Part shown: in pieces, positions 17,298-26,245 of the stretch
How positions within the stretch are numbered: position 1 is the stretch's first letter
How the letters are laid out: every line of letters begins with the position of its first letter
Source of the DNA: Octadecabacter dasysiphoniae
Lineage (GTDB): Bacteria > Pseudomonadota > Alphaproteobacteria > Rhodobacterales > Rhodobacteraceae
Direction: 5' to 3'
Assembly (NCBI RefSeq): GCF_021532615.1
Contig: NZ_JAKGAQ010000003.1
Span: 388,197-452,196 of the forward strand
DNA length: 64,000 nucleotides
Made by a program: the position numbers and the translations under genes
The notes under the pieces: model-generated
The model's database searches: none
Told to the model about the DNA's origin: nothing
Seen by the model: the letters and a program-made list of their open reading frames with translations, nothing else

Positions 17298-18748
17298 GCG
17301 CTTTCCTTTTGGGATGGTGCGTTTTTGCGCGGGGCTGTGTCTTCTGGTGGCAGCATATGGCTGAGCGGTATCTGTGCTTCGATAACGGTGCCGGATTTGG
17401 CCCCCGAACGCTGGGACATAACACGGAACGTCCCGTCGAGCTGTTCAAGCCGTTCAGCCATATTGCGCAGGCCAAGGCCGCTGTTGATGGATCGGCCCTG
17501 TTTGATGCCGCTGCCATTGTCGGCAATGCGCAATATCCCACCGGAACGGCTGCCCTTAAGCGTCACAGTCACGGCCGTCGCGCCGGAATGGCGTTCGATA
17601 TTGGTAAACGCCTCTTGGGCGATGCGGTACAGCGCGATGCGGGCGTCTTCGTCCAATCGGCCGCGAAACACCACGGTTTCAAAATCGACAACGATTCCCG
17701 TGCGCAGGCTGAAATCGTCGATCAGGGTTTGAATGGCAGGGGCGAGGCCGAGGTCATCAAGCACACCGGGGCGCAGATCACGGCTGATGCGGCGCACTTC
17801 GCCGATGGCCGTTCCCAGACTGTCGATACCTTTATCAAGGCTTTGCCCTGCACGTGCATCACCCGTGCTGAGACGGCGGCGGGCTAGTTCAAGCGCGTAA
17901 CGCACAGACACAAGGATCTGGCTAATTCCATCATGAAGTTCACGCGCCACACGCCCGCGTTCTTCTTCTTGGGTGTCAATAATGCGCTCGGTCAGTTCCT
18001 TGAGCTTGGCATCCGCAAGGCGGCGTTCACGGATGTTCAGCACAATGCCCGTGGCGAAAACAGCAATCAGAGCGGCGATCGTGATCAGCAGGATGTAGAA
18101 CGTGGTTTGCTGAATCCGTGCCTCAACGTCAGCGCGCGCGGCGGCCACGGTGGCGAGCACGTCGTCAATGAAAATACCCGTACCGATGGCCCACCGCCAA
18201 TCCTGTAACCCATTGACAAATATGATCATTGGCGCGGTTTCGCGGGTGGAGGGTTTGAGCCAGTCAAATTCGTGATAGCCACCACCCGATCGCGCAAGGC
18301 GGATGATTTCATCCGTTATGGGAATGCCATTGCGATCCTGAAGGCCGGACCAGTCTTGCCCGATCAGATTGGTTTGACGCGGCGCCACAAGGTTCGTGCC
18401 TTCGTAATCAAACACAAAGAAATATCCGTCCTGACCATACAACATCGCGGCAAGAAGGCGGGTGACCTCTAGTTTCGCGTTTTCGTCATCCGGCGCGGCG
18501 CGGCCATAAATGTTTACAAACGCGGTTTTGGCGATCGACAGGTAATTGCGCAGCTCGTCCCGCTTGGCGTCGATCAACTGGGTTTCCAGCGCGCGAATTT
18601 CACGGTCGGCCAGCTGACGTGACTGATTGGCCACGATCAACGTGATGATGCCGACCGACAGCAACAAAGGCACCGTCGCCAGCAGGAACAGCTTTTGGCC
18701 ATACGTCAGGCGCAGCTGTATTGTCAGTTTTCGCCAGAAGTCTCCCAT
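17294..18748 (-). CDS. Cache-domain sensor histidine kinase (NarL-partner type)
   Basis: A 484-residue inner-membrane sensor. TM1 is at about residues 20-40, followed by a periplasmic single Cache domain (about 45-205, with the characteristic GQDGYFFVFDYEGTNLV at 105-121), TM2 at about 216-237, then a HisKA_3 dimerisation domain with the phosphoacceptor H272 (RVARELHDGISQ) and an ATPase domain (N-box region AFTNIERHS, G-box DNGSGI and SGLGLRNM). Cache domains of this type bind small organic acids in other bacteria. Lying divergent to a Tat-dependent TRAP binding protein, it probably senses that transporter's substrate. Confidence 0.92.
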   Translation of the reverse strand: MGDFWRKLTIQLRLTYGQKLFLLATVPLLLSVGIITLIVANQSRQLADREIRALETQLIDAKRDELRNYLSIAKTAFVNIYGRAAPDDENAKLEVTRLLAAMLYGQDGYFFVFDYEGTNLVAPRQTNLIGQDWSGLQDRNGIPITDEIIRLARSGGGYHEFDWLKPSTRETAPMIIFVNGLQDWRWAIGTGIFIDDVLATVAAARADVEARIQQTTFYILLITIAALIAVFATGIVLNIRERRLADAKLKELTERIIDTQEEERGRVARELHDGISQILVSVRYALELARRRLSTGDARAGQSLDKGIDSLGTAIGEVRRISRDLRPGVLDDLGLAPAIQTLIDDFSLRTGIVVDFETVVFRGRLDEDARIALYRIAQEAFTNIERHSGATAVTVTLKGSRSGGILRIADNGSGIKQGRSINSGLGLRNMAERLEQLDGTFRVMSQRSGAKSGTVIEAQIPLSHMLPPEDTAPRKNAPSQKESA

Positions 18749-18996
18749 ACTGCGAATCGATAAAGGGGAATCAGTAGGTTTCCTAGTCCGTGATTCTGCG
18801 TAAACGGGCCAAGGTGCGTCCTGTGATCGCTAACATATGCGCCGTATTGGTAAGGTTTGCTGACAAAACAGCCAAAACTAAGGGGCAGTGGGTATTTCGC
18901 AAGCGGTAACGAATATGTAACGTCTGCATACTTGAAACGATCCGTCCGACCCTTGGGAGAGGGGAGGACGTCTAATTCCATGGGAGGAAATAACAT
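18749..18996. promoter_or_regulatory. Divergent regulatory region between sensor kinase and TRAP operon
   Basis: 248 bp without a gene, expected to carry promoters in both directions. TGTGATCGCTAACA at 18822-18835 resembles the LacI-type operator seen in front of edd (33095) in 12 of 14 positions. AAGCGGTAAC and ATGTAACG near 18900-18920 are similar half-sites. These may be sites for the response regulator or a carbon regulator. Confidence 0.4.
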
Positions 18997-20082
18997 ATGG
19001 ATCGTCGTTCTTTTCTAAAGAATTCCGCACTTGGTGGTACAGCCGCCGCAGCAACAACTCTTGCAGCACCTGCATACGCACAGGGCAACCGCACTCTGAC
19101 GCTTGTGACCACGTGGGGCCGCGGCCTTGCTGGTGTGCATGACGCCGCACAGCGCGCTGCTGACACAATCACAGCAATGTCTGATGGCACGCTGACAATC
19201 GATCTAAAGGCCGCTGGCGAACTCGTCGGTGCGTTCGAAGTGTTTGACGCGGTCACATCCGGTCAGGCTGACATGTACCACGGCGCAGACTACTACTTTG
19301 TTGGTCAGCACCCGGGTTATGCGTTCTTCACATCCGTACCGTTCGGCATGTCCCCACAGGAACTGTCCAACTGGTACTACCACGGCGGCGGCAACGAGCT
19401 GCACAACGAGCTGGGCGAGATCTTCGGTCTCAAATCCTTCCTCGCGGGTAACACTGGCCCACAGGCTGGCGGTTGGTTCTCTCAGGAGATCACAGGCCCA
19501 GAGGACTTCCAGGGTCTCAAGTTCCGTATGCCTGGCCTTGGTGGCCAAGCGCTCGGTAACATGGGTGCATCCATTCAGAACCTTCCCGGTGCTGAAGTGT
19601 ACCAAGCCCTCGCATCTGGCGCCATCGACGGCACAGAGTGGATCGGCCCATGGGCTGACGAGAAGGCCGGTTTCCAGGAAATCACGAAGTTCTACTACAC
19701 AGCGGGTATGCACGAGCCGGGCGCAGGCCTGTCCCTCGCGACGAACCTCGATGTGTTCAACGAGCTGTCCCCAGCGCACCAGAAGATCATCGAGATCGCA
19801 TCTGGCGAAGCACACCAGTGGAACCTTGCACAGTTCATGAACAACAACGGTGCAGCGCTTGAGCGTCTGCAAGCCGGTGGTGTTAAGGTTCTGGAATTCC
19901 CTGACACGGTTTGGGATGCGATGGGCGTTGCTGCCTCTGAGACCATGGATCAGTACAACGGCGACGAAATGTACGACAAAATCCGTTCGTCCTACAACAC
20001 ATCCATGGCGGCTTCTTCTTCTTGGATTTCCAAGTCCGAAGGCGCGTACCGTGCACAGCGTGACCGCGTAATGGGCGGCTAA
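18997..20082 (+). CDS. dctP: TRAP transporter substrate-binding protein (DctP type)
   Basis: A 361-residue periplasmic binding protein. The N-terminus MDRRSFLKNSALGG with an RRSFLK twin-arginine motif and a following AYA cleavage site shows Tat export, meaning it folds before export. The body shows the DctP pattern (GELVGAFEVFDAVTSGQADM, GLKFRMPGLGG with the Arg that grips the substrate carboxylate). It resembles alpha-keto acid binding TakP-like proteins in its Tat signal and in the QEITGPEDFQGLKFR region, so 2-oxo or hydroxy monocarboxylates are the best guess. GGGAGG site upstream. Start of a dctPQM operon. Confidence 0.93.
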   Translation: MDRRSFLKNSALGGTAAAATTLAAPAYAQGNRTLTLVTTWGRGLAGVHDAAQRAADTITAMSDGTLTIDLKAAGELVGAFEVFDAVTSGQADMYHGADYYFVGQHPGYAFFTSVPFGMSPQELSNWYYHGGGNELHNELGEIFGLKSFLAGNTGPQAGGWFSQEITGPEDFQGLKFRMPGLGGQALGNMGASIQNLPGAEVYQALASGAIDGTEWIGPWADEKAGFQEITKFYYTAGMHEPGAGLSLATNLDVFNELSPAHQKIIEIASGEAHQWNLAQFMNNNGAALERLQAGGVKVLEFPDTVWDAMGVAASETMDQYNGDEMYDKIRSSYNTSMAASSSWISKSEGAYRAQRDRVMGG

Positions 20083-20101
20083 GCCCGTTTATCTGGAAGC
20101 C

Positions 20102-20151
20102 ATTGATCCAGATCAATAAAAATAGGGTCCAGCCTTGTTAGGTTGGGCCCT
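20102..20151 (+). promoter_or_regulatory. FNR-like box and hairpin between dctP and dctQ
   Basis: ATTGATC and GATCAAT at 20102-20117 contain a perfect TTGAT-N4-ATCAA (20103-20116), the FNR/FnrL consensus; it could equally be a short hairpin. It is followed by a stem of 11 pairs (20124-20134 with 20141-20151, G-U included) without a T-tract. Such hairpins after dctP often keep binding-protein mRNA above permease mRNA. Confidence 0.5.
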
Positions 20152-20212
20152 ATGACACCGCCCTCATGGGAGACGGGCGGCCTACTTTTCAGATACTAGG
20201 GGGCGAGGCACC

Positions 20213-21262
20213 ATGGAAGAAGACGCGGCAGACGCAGTTGGTTTCTGGTCCAGTTACGAAAACGGATTTACGCGCTGGTTTGAGCGGCTACAGGGCAATG
20301 CGCCCGAAGGAGCCGATCCCATCGCACCCGCCGAAAGTTTCCTTGGTGGTCTTTGGAACAGCCTTGTCTGGGTTTTGTCCAATATCATTGAGGCCTTTTA
20401 CAACATCATCTTTGCGCTGTCCCATCCCAACATCTGGCTTGATTGGCTTAGCTGGGCGAACACAACCGAAGACAAAGAATCCCTGATGCGCGTGATTTAT
20501 TACGGCGGATCGGTTGAGCTGTTCTTTGCGGTGTTCACCCTGTTTTTGATTGTGACGATCATCGCCTTTTTGCACCGCCCGTTTATGTGGGGCTGCGTGA
20601 TTGTGTTTGAAGGCATCGCCAACAAGGTGGGCCGCACGTTCGCTTGGGCTGGTCTTGCGATGGTCATGCTGCAAATTGTGATCATCTTTATGCAGCGTGT
20701 GTTTGCCGTGTCCGAACTGTCGCTGGGGTTCGGTATTGTCGTCACCCATGATGTCAGCTGGTGGGCGGAATCCCTTAAATTATATAACGCAATGATCGTG
20801 TGTATGTGCGTTACCTATACGTTCGTACAAGGCGGCCACGTGCGTGTTGATCTTGTCTATTCGGCCGTTGGCCACCGCACGAAACGCATCATTGATATGG
20901 TTGGATCGATCATCTTCATGGTGCCAGCGGCGATCCTGACTTGGATGTATGGCTGGTACTTCTTGTGGCGCCATCTGGTCGTTCCCAAACCATCTGCATC
21001 CGACAGCCTTGATCGGTTGATCACAAAGGCACGTGCCTTGCGTTGGAATGTTGAAACCATCGGGTTCAGCCCAAACGGGTTCAACGCCTATTTCCTATTC
21101 AAAATCCTGTTGGTTTTGTTCACCGCATTGGTGCTGTTGCAGGCGGTCGCGTTCTTCTATCGCTCCTACCTCGAATTGGTTGAGGGCGAAGACAGCGTGG
21201 GCAAGAACCTCGACAAGGACAGCCTCGGTGAAGGCGAAGAAGCATACGAGGGGACACACTGA
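20213..21262 (+). CDS. dctQ: TRAP transporter small membrane subunit, enlarged (DctQ type)
   Basis: A 349-residue version of the small TRAP membrane protein, which is usually 160-220 residues. It has an extra N-terminal region of about 100 residues including a hydrophobic segment (LWNSLVWVLSNIIEAFYNII) before the normal four-helix core with the family motif region (VTYTFVQGGHVRVDLVYSA). A charged C-terminal tail follows. It overlaps dctM by one base (TGATG). A start at 20213 is preceded by GGGGCGAGG. Forms the membrane complex with DctM. Confidence 0.9.
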   Translation: MEEDAADAVGFWSSYENGFTRWFERLQGNAPEGADPIAPAESFLGGLWNSLVWVLSNIIEAFYNIIFALSHPNIWLDWLSWANTTEDKESLMRVIYYGGSVELFFAVFTLFLIVTIIAFLHRPFMWGCVIVFEGIANKVGRTFAWAGLAMVMLQIVIIFMQRVFAVSELSLGFGIVVTHDVSWWAESLKLYNAMIVCMCVTYTFVQGGHVRVDLVYSAVGHRTKRIIDMVGSIIFMVPAAILTWMYGWYFLWRHLVVPKPSASDSLDRLITKARALRWNVETIGFSPNGFNAYFLFKILLVLFTALVLLQAVAFFYRSYLELVEGEDSVGKNLDKDSLGEGEEAYEGTH

Positions 21263-23613
21263 TGTTTTTCGGTTTAGACGGCGTTGAGGTTGGCCTCATC
21301 ATTGTATTCCTGTGCTTGTTCGCAGGTATCTTGTCGGGCTTTCCGGTGGCGTTTGCCATCGGTGGATCGGCGATCATTTCCTTTACGATCATCGCAGCGC
21401 TGGATTCGGGCGGTTACCTGATCCACCAAGCGATTGACAAATCCTCGGCTGAATATGCGGCATTGATTGCGGAAGGGGTTAGGGTTGATGCGATATCGAT
21501 CTTCCGCTTCCCAGACTTACCGCGCATCGGCGAAAGCGTGTTTGTCGGTGGGTGGGAAACGGCGATTGATCGCAACCTGTCCTTTGTTGTGAACCGCATG
21601 AACGAACGTGTATTGGCGGGTCAGTCTATCGAAACGCTGCTGGCGGTTGCGATGTTTGTCTTGATGGGCATCACGCTGGAACGATCCAAAATCGCGGACG
21701 ATTTACTGACAACGATGTCACGCGTGTTTGGCGGCCTTCCGGGCGGTCTGGCCGTGTCGGTTGTTGTTGTTGGCGCATTCTTGGCGGCGTCGACGGGGAT
21801 CGTGGGCGCAACTGTTGTCACCATGGGCCTTTTGTCCCTGCCAACAATGTTGCGCGCTGGATATTCCAAAGAACTGGCGACGGGTGTTATCGCCGCGTCA
21901 GGCACGCTTGGGCAGATTATCCCTCCCTCAATCGTGATCGTTCTGCTCGGTACTCTGGCCGGAGATCTGTATTCCGCCGCGCAAGAAGAACGTGCGCAAC
22001 TTGTCGGATGTTCGGACGCTTTGACCTACTTGGGTGAACCCGCGGTTGTGTCCGTTGGCACCTTGTTTCAGGCGGCATTGTTGCCCGGTATCATGTTGGC
22101 GTTTCTATATGCGGCCTATGCTTTTGGATTTGCCTTGCTCAACCCATCCAAGGCCCCTGCGGTCGAAATGGGCGCTGCAAATTCAGAACCAATCACGCGC
22201 AACGAAGGCCTGACATGGTTCTTGGCTGTGCCGGGTGGTTTGATCATCCTGTTGGTGTTCCTGATGAACCTCGGCGTTGTGGGCAGCCAGTCTGTGATCG
22301 TGGACAGCTTTACCGACGCGGGCCAAACATCGAGCCTGCGCACCAACGTATCCGATGAATGTGCCATCGCGATGCAGGAACTGCACGGCGAAGAAGCATG
22401 GGCAACGGCCCTTGCGGAACAGGCCGCGATCGATGAGGCGGGTGGCGTCACCGCAGCCCGCGCATTGTCTGACGAAGAACGCGCAGAACTGGTGATGGAA
22501 AAGGTCGATGCAGCGCCCATGATTGGCACGGGCATCGGTATTCTGGCACTTCTGCTGGCACTGATCCTGACGACAGCACGCGGTGTTGCACCCTCTGCAA
22601 CTCCGATGCCGTTGATCATCGGTGGGGTCGGCATCGGGTTGATGTTGCTGGCAGACATCGCATTGATCGGGCCACTGACCAGCCCCGGCGTGACAACGCT
22701 TGTTATTATTCTGCCGCTGTTGCTGGTGGCATGGACCATGCGCGATGCCTTTGCCCGGTTGGCCAAAAACGATCTGCTGCGTGTGGTCTTTCCGCCGCTG
22801 GTTCTGATCGTCGCGGTTCTGGGGTCGATCCTGGGTGGTATCACCAATCCGACCCCTGCGGCGGCGCTTGGTGCGGGTGGCGCGATCATGCTTGCGGCCT
22901 ATCGTAAGCTCGCGGATCAGGAAAAATCGGGCAAGATCATTTTGCTTGCCACGGCCGCCGTCGGCTTGATGCTGATTGTGGGCGTGAACTTTGACATGCG
23001 GATCGGGCAGGAAAACGTCGCCTTCGAAGACTACCTTGCCTATGCCTTTGCACTGTCGATGTTCCTGTTTTCGATGTTCGGCCTGTTTTACGCCTGTTCG
23101 GTGTTGTGGCTGGGCGGCGTGCTGACGCCGGTCGTGCGCGAAACGGCTAAGGTGACGTCGATGGTGTTCACGATCCTGATCGGATCGCAGTTGTTGAACC
23201 TCGTCGTGATCTCGTTCGGTGGTGAACATTACATCCAGCAATTCCTGCGCAGCTTTGACGAAGAATGGACCGTGTTCCTGATCGTGATGCTGGTGCTGTT
23301 CGTGCTGGGCTTTGTTCTCGATTTCCTTGAAATCATCTACATCGTGATCCCGATTGTGGGGCCGGTTATTTACGGCGGCACGTTCGACCCCAAATGGGTG
23401 ACCATCATGATCGCGGTAAACCTGCAAACGTCGTTCCTGACACCACCATTCGGCTTCGCGTTGTTCTACTTGCGCGGTGTGGCGCCCAAGGAAGTCACGA
23501 CAGGGCACATCTATCGCGGTGTTATCCCGTTCGTGTTGATCCAGGTGGTTGGCATCGGCATTCTTGCGATGTTCCCCGTGATCGTGACAATCGTGCCGAA
23601 CCTGCTGAACTGA
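21262..23613 (+). CDS. dctM: TRAP transporter large membrane subunit, enlarged (DctM type)
   Basis: A 783-residue sodium-coupled transport subunit. The usual length is about 430 residues; this one carries insertions, including about 60 residues after the first helices (around 60-110) and a large central region (about 290-560) with additional membrane helices and a soluble loop (residues about 345-410 with ECAIAMQELHGEEAW). Conserved core segments are GFPVAFAIGGSA near the N-terminus, STGIVGATVVTMGLLSLPTML, and GTLGQIIPPSIVIVLLG. The C-terminal part (FLDFLEIIYIVIPIVGPVIY, PPFGFALFYLRG) is typical. Last gene of the operon, followed by a strong terminator. Confidence 0.92.
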   Translation: MFFGLDGVEVGLIIVFLCLFAGILSGFPVAFAIGGSAIISFTIIAALDSGGYLIHQAIDKSSAEYAALIAEGVRVDAISIFRFPDLPRIGESVFVGGWETAIDRNLSFVVNRMNERVLAGQSIETLLAVAMFVLMGITLERSKIADDLLTTMSRVFGGLPGGLAVSVVVVGAFLAASTGIVGATVVTMGLLSLPTMLRAGYSKELATGVIAASGTLGQIIPPSIVIVLLGTLAGDLYSAAQEERAQLVGCSDALTYLGEPAVVSVGTLFQAALLPGIMLAFLYAAYAFGFALLNPSKAPAVEMGAANSEPITRNEGLTWFLAVPGGLIILLVFLMNLGVVGSQSVIVDSFTDAGQTSSLRTNVSDECAIAMQELHGEEAWATALAEQAAIDEAGGVTAARALSDEERAELVMEKVDAAPMIGTGIGILALLLALILTTARGVAPSATPMPLIIGGVGIGLMLLADIALIGPLTSPGVTTLVIILPLLLVAWTMRDAFARLAKNDLLRVVFPPLVLIVAVLGSILGGITNPTPAAALGAGGAIMLAAYRKLADQEKSGKIILLATAAVGLMLIVGVNFDMRIGQENVAFEDYLAYAFALSMFLFSMFGLFYACSVLWLGGVLTPVVRETAKVTSMVFTILIGSQLLNLVVISFGGEHYIQQFLRSFDEEWTVFLIVMLVLFVLGFVLDFLEIIYIVIPIVGPVIYGGTFDPKWVTIMIAVNLQTSFLTPPFGFALFYLRGVAPKEVTTGHIYRGVIPFVLIQVVGIGILAMFPVIVTIVPNLLN

Positions 23614-23632
23614 TCGGCATTGTTAAGACATT

Positions 23633-23667
23633 GAAAAAAGGGCGCCCCAAAGCGGGGCGCCCTTTTT
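23633..23667. terminator. Strong bidirectional terminator
   Basis: GGGCGCCCC (23640-23648) and GGGGCGCCC (23654-23662) with loop AAAGC, flanked by six A on the left and five T on the right. It ends dctM on the plus strand and the protein transferase gene on the minus strand. Confidence 0.92.
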
Positions 23668-23694
23668 GCTTGATGTTTTGTTTGGCGCGCGCGG

Positions 23695-24522
23695 TTAGCT
23701 CTCGGGCAGTTTGATCCGGGAAACCTGTTCGGCGATGGGGGAGACTGTCAGGGGGTTAATTTCCGACGTGTAGTCATCAGGATGGGATAAGGCCTCCCAA
23801 GCGCCATCGCGGAAAATTTCAACACCTTTGAAGTTGGCCTTATAGCCCATCTTTTCGGACCCCGGCACCCAGTACCCCAGATAGACATAGGGAAGGTCCA
23901 GTTCGCGCGCGATTTGGACATGATCGAGGATCAGGTACGTCCCGAGCGAGTTTTTCATCAACTCGGGCGCAAAGAACGAATAGACCATCGACAGCCCGTC
24001 ATCGAGGACATCGGTCAAACACACCGCGCGCAACCCGTCATAAGGATCGGCAATCGCGGGCTGTTCTTTGTCACGGTATTCAATCAGGCGGGTGCGGATC
24101 GGTGTTTCTTCGACCATCGCGGCAAATTCGAACAGATCCATATCCGCCATGCCACCCGTCGCGTGGCGGCTATCAAGGTAGTCGCGAAACAGGGCGTATT
24201 GGCTTTCGGTGGCCCAAGGGGACGACGCGGAGCGTACAAGGTTCGCGTTCTTCTTGATCACCCGTTTCTGGCTTTTGGAGGGGGCGAAATCGGCGACACG
24301 GATACGCGCGCTTAAACACGCAGAGCAATCGGCACATGACGGGCGGTACAACACGTTTTGGGATCGACGAAAGCCCTGTTTGGACAATGCGTTGTTCAGC
24401 TTTTCGGCCCCATCGCCTTGCAGGGCCGTGAACAGCTTTCTTTCCATCCTGCCCTCAAGATAAGGGCACGGCTGTGGCGCAGTCACATAGAACTGCGGAG
24501 CGATGGGCAGGGTGTGACGCAT
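23695..24522 (-). CDS. bpt: Leucyl/arginyl-tRNA--protein transferase (Bpt/ATE family)
   Basis: A 275-residue enzyme that adds Leu (or Arg) from tRNA to N-terminal Asp/Glu of proteins, marking them for the N-degron pathway. It has the ATE/Bpt motifs [14 protein letters not shown] near residue 19 and [18 protein letters not shown] near 58, with cysteines that can bind an Fe-S cluster in relatives, and the C-terminal acyltransferase core ([20 protein letters not shown]). Length is normal. No partner adaptor (ClpS) is in the window. Confidence 0.93.
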   Translation of the reverse strand: MRHTLPIAPQFYVTAPQPCPYLEGRMERKLFTALQGDGAEKLNNALSKQGFRRSQNVLYRPSCADCSACLSARIRVADFAPSKSQKRVIKKNANLVRSASSPWATESQYALFRDYLDSRHATGGMADMDLFEFAAMVEETPIRTRLIEYRDKEQPAIADPYDGLRAVCLTDVLDDGLSMVYSFFAPELMKNSLGTYLILDHVQIARELDLPYVYLGYWVPGSEKMGYKANFKGVEIFRDGAWEALSHPDDYTSEINPLTVSPIAEQVSRIKLPES

Positions 24523-24694
24523 GAAAACTCGCGTTGATGACTTCCCCCCAGCTTAACAAGAGGAGGTAAGACGCCACAACCCCGCAATAATAGTAGGTTA
24601 ACTACGGCCCCGTCCGGCTGTAAGGGCGCCGATCAACATGATGACCAGCCCCAATCGCACACCAATACCGGCATGTCGGTGGGATCAAACATTA

Positions 24695-25150
24695 TCAGAT
24701 GCTTCTGTTCAACATGGCTGTGTTCAACACCAGGTCAGTTATGCCTTGTCCGCGGTCACTGGTCATCATGAACAGAATAGAAATCGCCTGGACCAGCGGA
24801 AACGCAAAGCTGAGCGTCGTGCCCAGGGTGTGCATAAACGCCATGCCACCGGACAGGCGGGCCCCTTGCGCGTCGCGCAGCTCAATCGCCATAAGACGCA
24901 TGCCCCACGTCGCCGATCGGTTGGCCAATGTGTTCCAGCGATAAAAGAAACCGACCAATGCCCAGATGATCGGGATCGCCAAAAGCGGCACCACCAGAAA
25001 GGCCGTCGCCAAGAAAGGCAACATCAAGGGCAGGGCGATCACGGCGGTTATGGAGATATCGATCAGCCATGCGATCAGGCGTTTGGGGGGCACGCCTTCG
25101 TAAAAGTCATAGTGCGTGTCAGGGTTCGGGTGGCTGTATGTCGCGGACAT
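24695..25150 (-). CDS. RDD family membrane protein
   Basis: A 151-residue membrane protein of the RDD family, named for the Arg-Asp-Asp-like motif, here in PKRLIAWLIDISI near residue 22. It has two long hydrophobic hairpins (about 25-70 and 105-130) and the family motif ATWGMRLMAIELRD near 80. The function of RDD proteins is mostly unknown, with ion antiport shown in a few cases. It follows a DUF2852 gene by about 30 bp and may be in the same transcript. The 170 bp after it contain no clear gene; a 20-codon hydrophobic frame there is too weak to call. Confidence 0.88.
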   Translation of the reverse strand: MSATYSHPNPDTHYDFYEGVPPKRLIAWLIDISITAVIALPLMLPFLATAFLVVPLLAIPIIWALVGFFYRWNTLANRSATWGMRLMAIELRDAQGARLSGGMAFMHTLGTTLSFAFPLVQAISILFMMTSDRGQGITDLVLNTAMLNRSI

Positions 25151-25181
25151 TGCGGTATCCTTTGGCTAAGGCAAACGGAGT

Positions 25182-25619
25182 TTATGCGTCGGACGGGCGG
25201 TCCGCATCAGCGGCGCGATCATCTAGAAACGTGTCAAATTCGGTCTGGTCTTTGGCAGCGCGCAAACGCGCCAGGAAGCCTTCGAAATTTTGCTGTTCAA
25301 CCTCAAGACGTTCCATCATGTCGTGGCGATAGGCATCAAAGCTCGCGTTGCCACTGGTGCGTTGGGCGGTCGTCGGCACGAGGGATTTCAGCGCCTCATC
25401 CATGTCGCGCGGCGCGGGGGATGGGCGGCCCGTGGGGGCAAACCCGCCGCGCCATGCAAGGATAATGGCAATCACCACACCAGCGGGCCAAAAAACATTC
25501 AGCGCGACGATGGTCACAGGGATCGCAAAAGCCGCAAAAAGGAGTGTCGACAACACCTGCACAGCAACAGGCATGGGGGCGGGGTGGTGGTGGTTATTTG
25601 AAGTGTCGTCGTTGGTCAT
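25182..25619 (-). CDS. DUF2852 protein, second copy
   Basis: A 145-residue protein with one or two membrane segments (about 17-56), followed by a C-terminal helical part with the pattern GNASFDAYRHDMMERLEVEQ and DQTEFDTFLDDRA that closely parallels the upstream paralogue. DUF2852 members are found mainly in alphaproteobacteria and have no known function. The likely orientation places an amphipathic, coiled-coil-like tail in the cytoplasm. It is 66 bp downstream of its paralogue. Confidence 0.85.
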   Translation of the reverse strand: MTNDDTSNNHHHPAPMPVAVQVLSTLLFAAFAIPVTIVALNVFWPAGVVIAIILAWRGGFAPTGRPSPAPRDMDEALKSLVPTTAQRTSGNASFDAYRHDMMERLEVEQQNFEGFLARLRAAKDQTEFDTFLDDRAADADRPSDA

Positions 25620-25685
25620 CTTTTGTGTCCCTATCGCGGTTTATATGTCTTGAGGCGCCCCCAGTTAGGGGACGCCTTGAGGGTC

Positions 25686-26162
25686 TTAGTTTTTTGTCGG
25701 CTCGTCGTAAGAATCGTCGCCGTCATCGTCACTTGTGCGGCTGGCACGATCGTCCATGAACTGGTCGAACTCTGCCTTGTCCTTGGCATCGCGCAGACGC
25801 TTCAGGAACTCTTCGAAGTTGCCCTGTTCTTCTTCAAGGCGGCGCAGTGTGTCGGCCTTATAGGCGTCAAAGGCTGCGTTGCCGGAAGATGACATAGCCG
25901 TGCGCATTGCGTGGCGGCGGTGGGAATGGCGGGTGCGCTTTGATGCGCAGTTTCCTGAAAACATGCGTTTGCTCCAAATCATGTAGCCCAAAAGGGCAAG
26001 GCCAACGGGCCAGACGAACACAAAGCCGAGAACCATGGCGGCGATCCATGCGCCTTTGCCGCGCTCGTCAAGCCATGCCTCAGAGCGTTGAAACCAGTTT
26101 CCGTTATGAACGGGACGGGCATACGGCGCGTTGTAGTCAATGTTGGTGGACGAGGTGGTCAT
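25686..26162 (-). CDS. DUF2852 protein, first copy
   Basis: A 158-residue paralogue of the previous gene. It has a membrane segment near residues 37-62 (GAWIAAMVLGFVFVWPVGLA), a basic, His/Arg-rich stretch (KRTRHSHRRH) and a C-terminal helix (GNAAFDAYKADTLRRLEEEQ, FEEFLKRLRDAKDKAEFDQF). The tail ends in acidic residues. Two near-identical inverted repeats lie 28 and 84 bp upstream, so this set is probably regulated by a dedicated repressor or activator that is not encoded nearby. Confidence 0.85.
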   Translation of the reverse strand: MTTSSTNIDYNAPYARPVHNGNWFQRSEAWLDERGKGAWIAAMVLGFVFVWPVGLALLGYMIWSKRMFSGNCASKRTRHSHRRHAMRTAMSSSGNAAFDAYKADTLRRLEEEQGNFEEFLKRLRDAKDKAEFDQFMDDRASRTSDDDGDDSYDEPTKN

Positions 26163-26188
26163 CTGGGTGCTCCATTTGGTTTATGTGT

Positions 26189-26209
26189 ATGTGAATGCTT
26201 TTCACATTA
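26189..26209. promoter_or_regulatory. Inverted repeat, proximal operator of the DUF2852 genes
   Basis: TATGTGAA-N5-TTCACATT, spanning 26189-26209. It matches the second site at 26246-26266 with the same 5-base spacer, the centres being 57 bp apart. Confidence 0.6.
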
Positions 26210-26245
26210 CCAAGATGGGGCGTTAGTGCGGGCTGCGCAAGATAT

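Noticed and set aside
22183..23508. 441-codon minus-strand frame inside dctM
   Set aside because: Translation is His/Gln-rich without structure, and dctM is clearly coding on the other strand.
24560..24690. Short hydrophobic frame after the RDD gene (about 20 residues)
   Set aside because: It has no clear start codon or ribosome site, so it cannot be told from chance.
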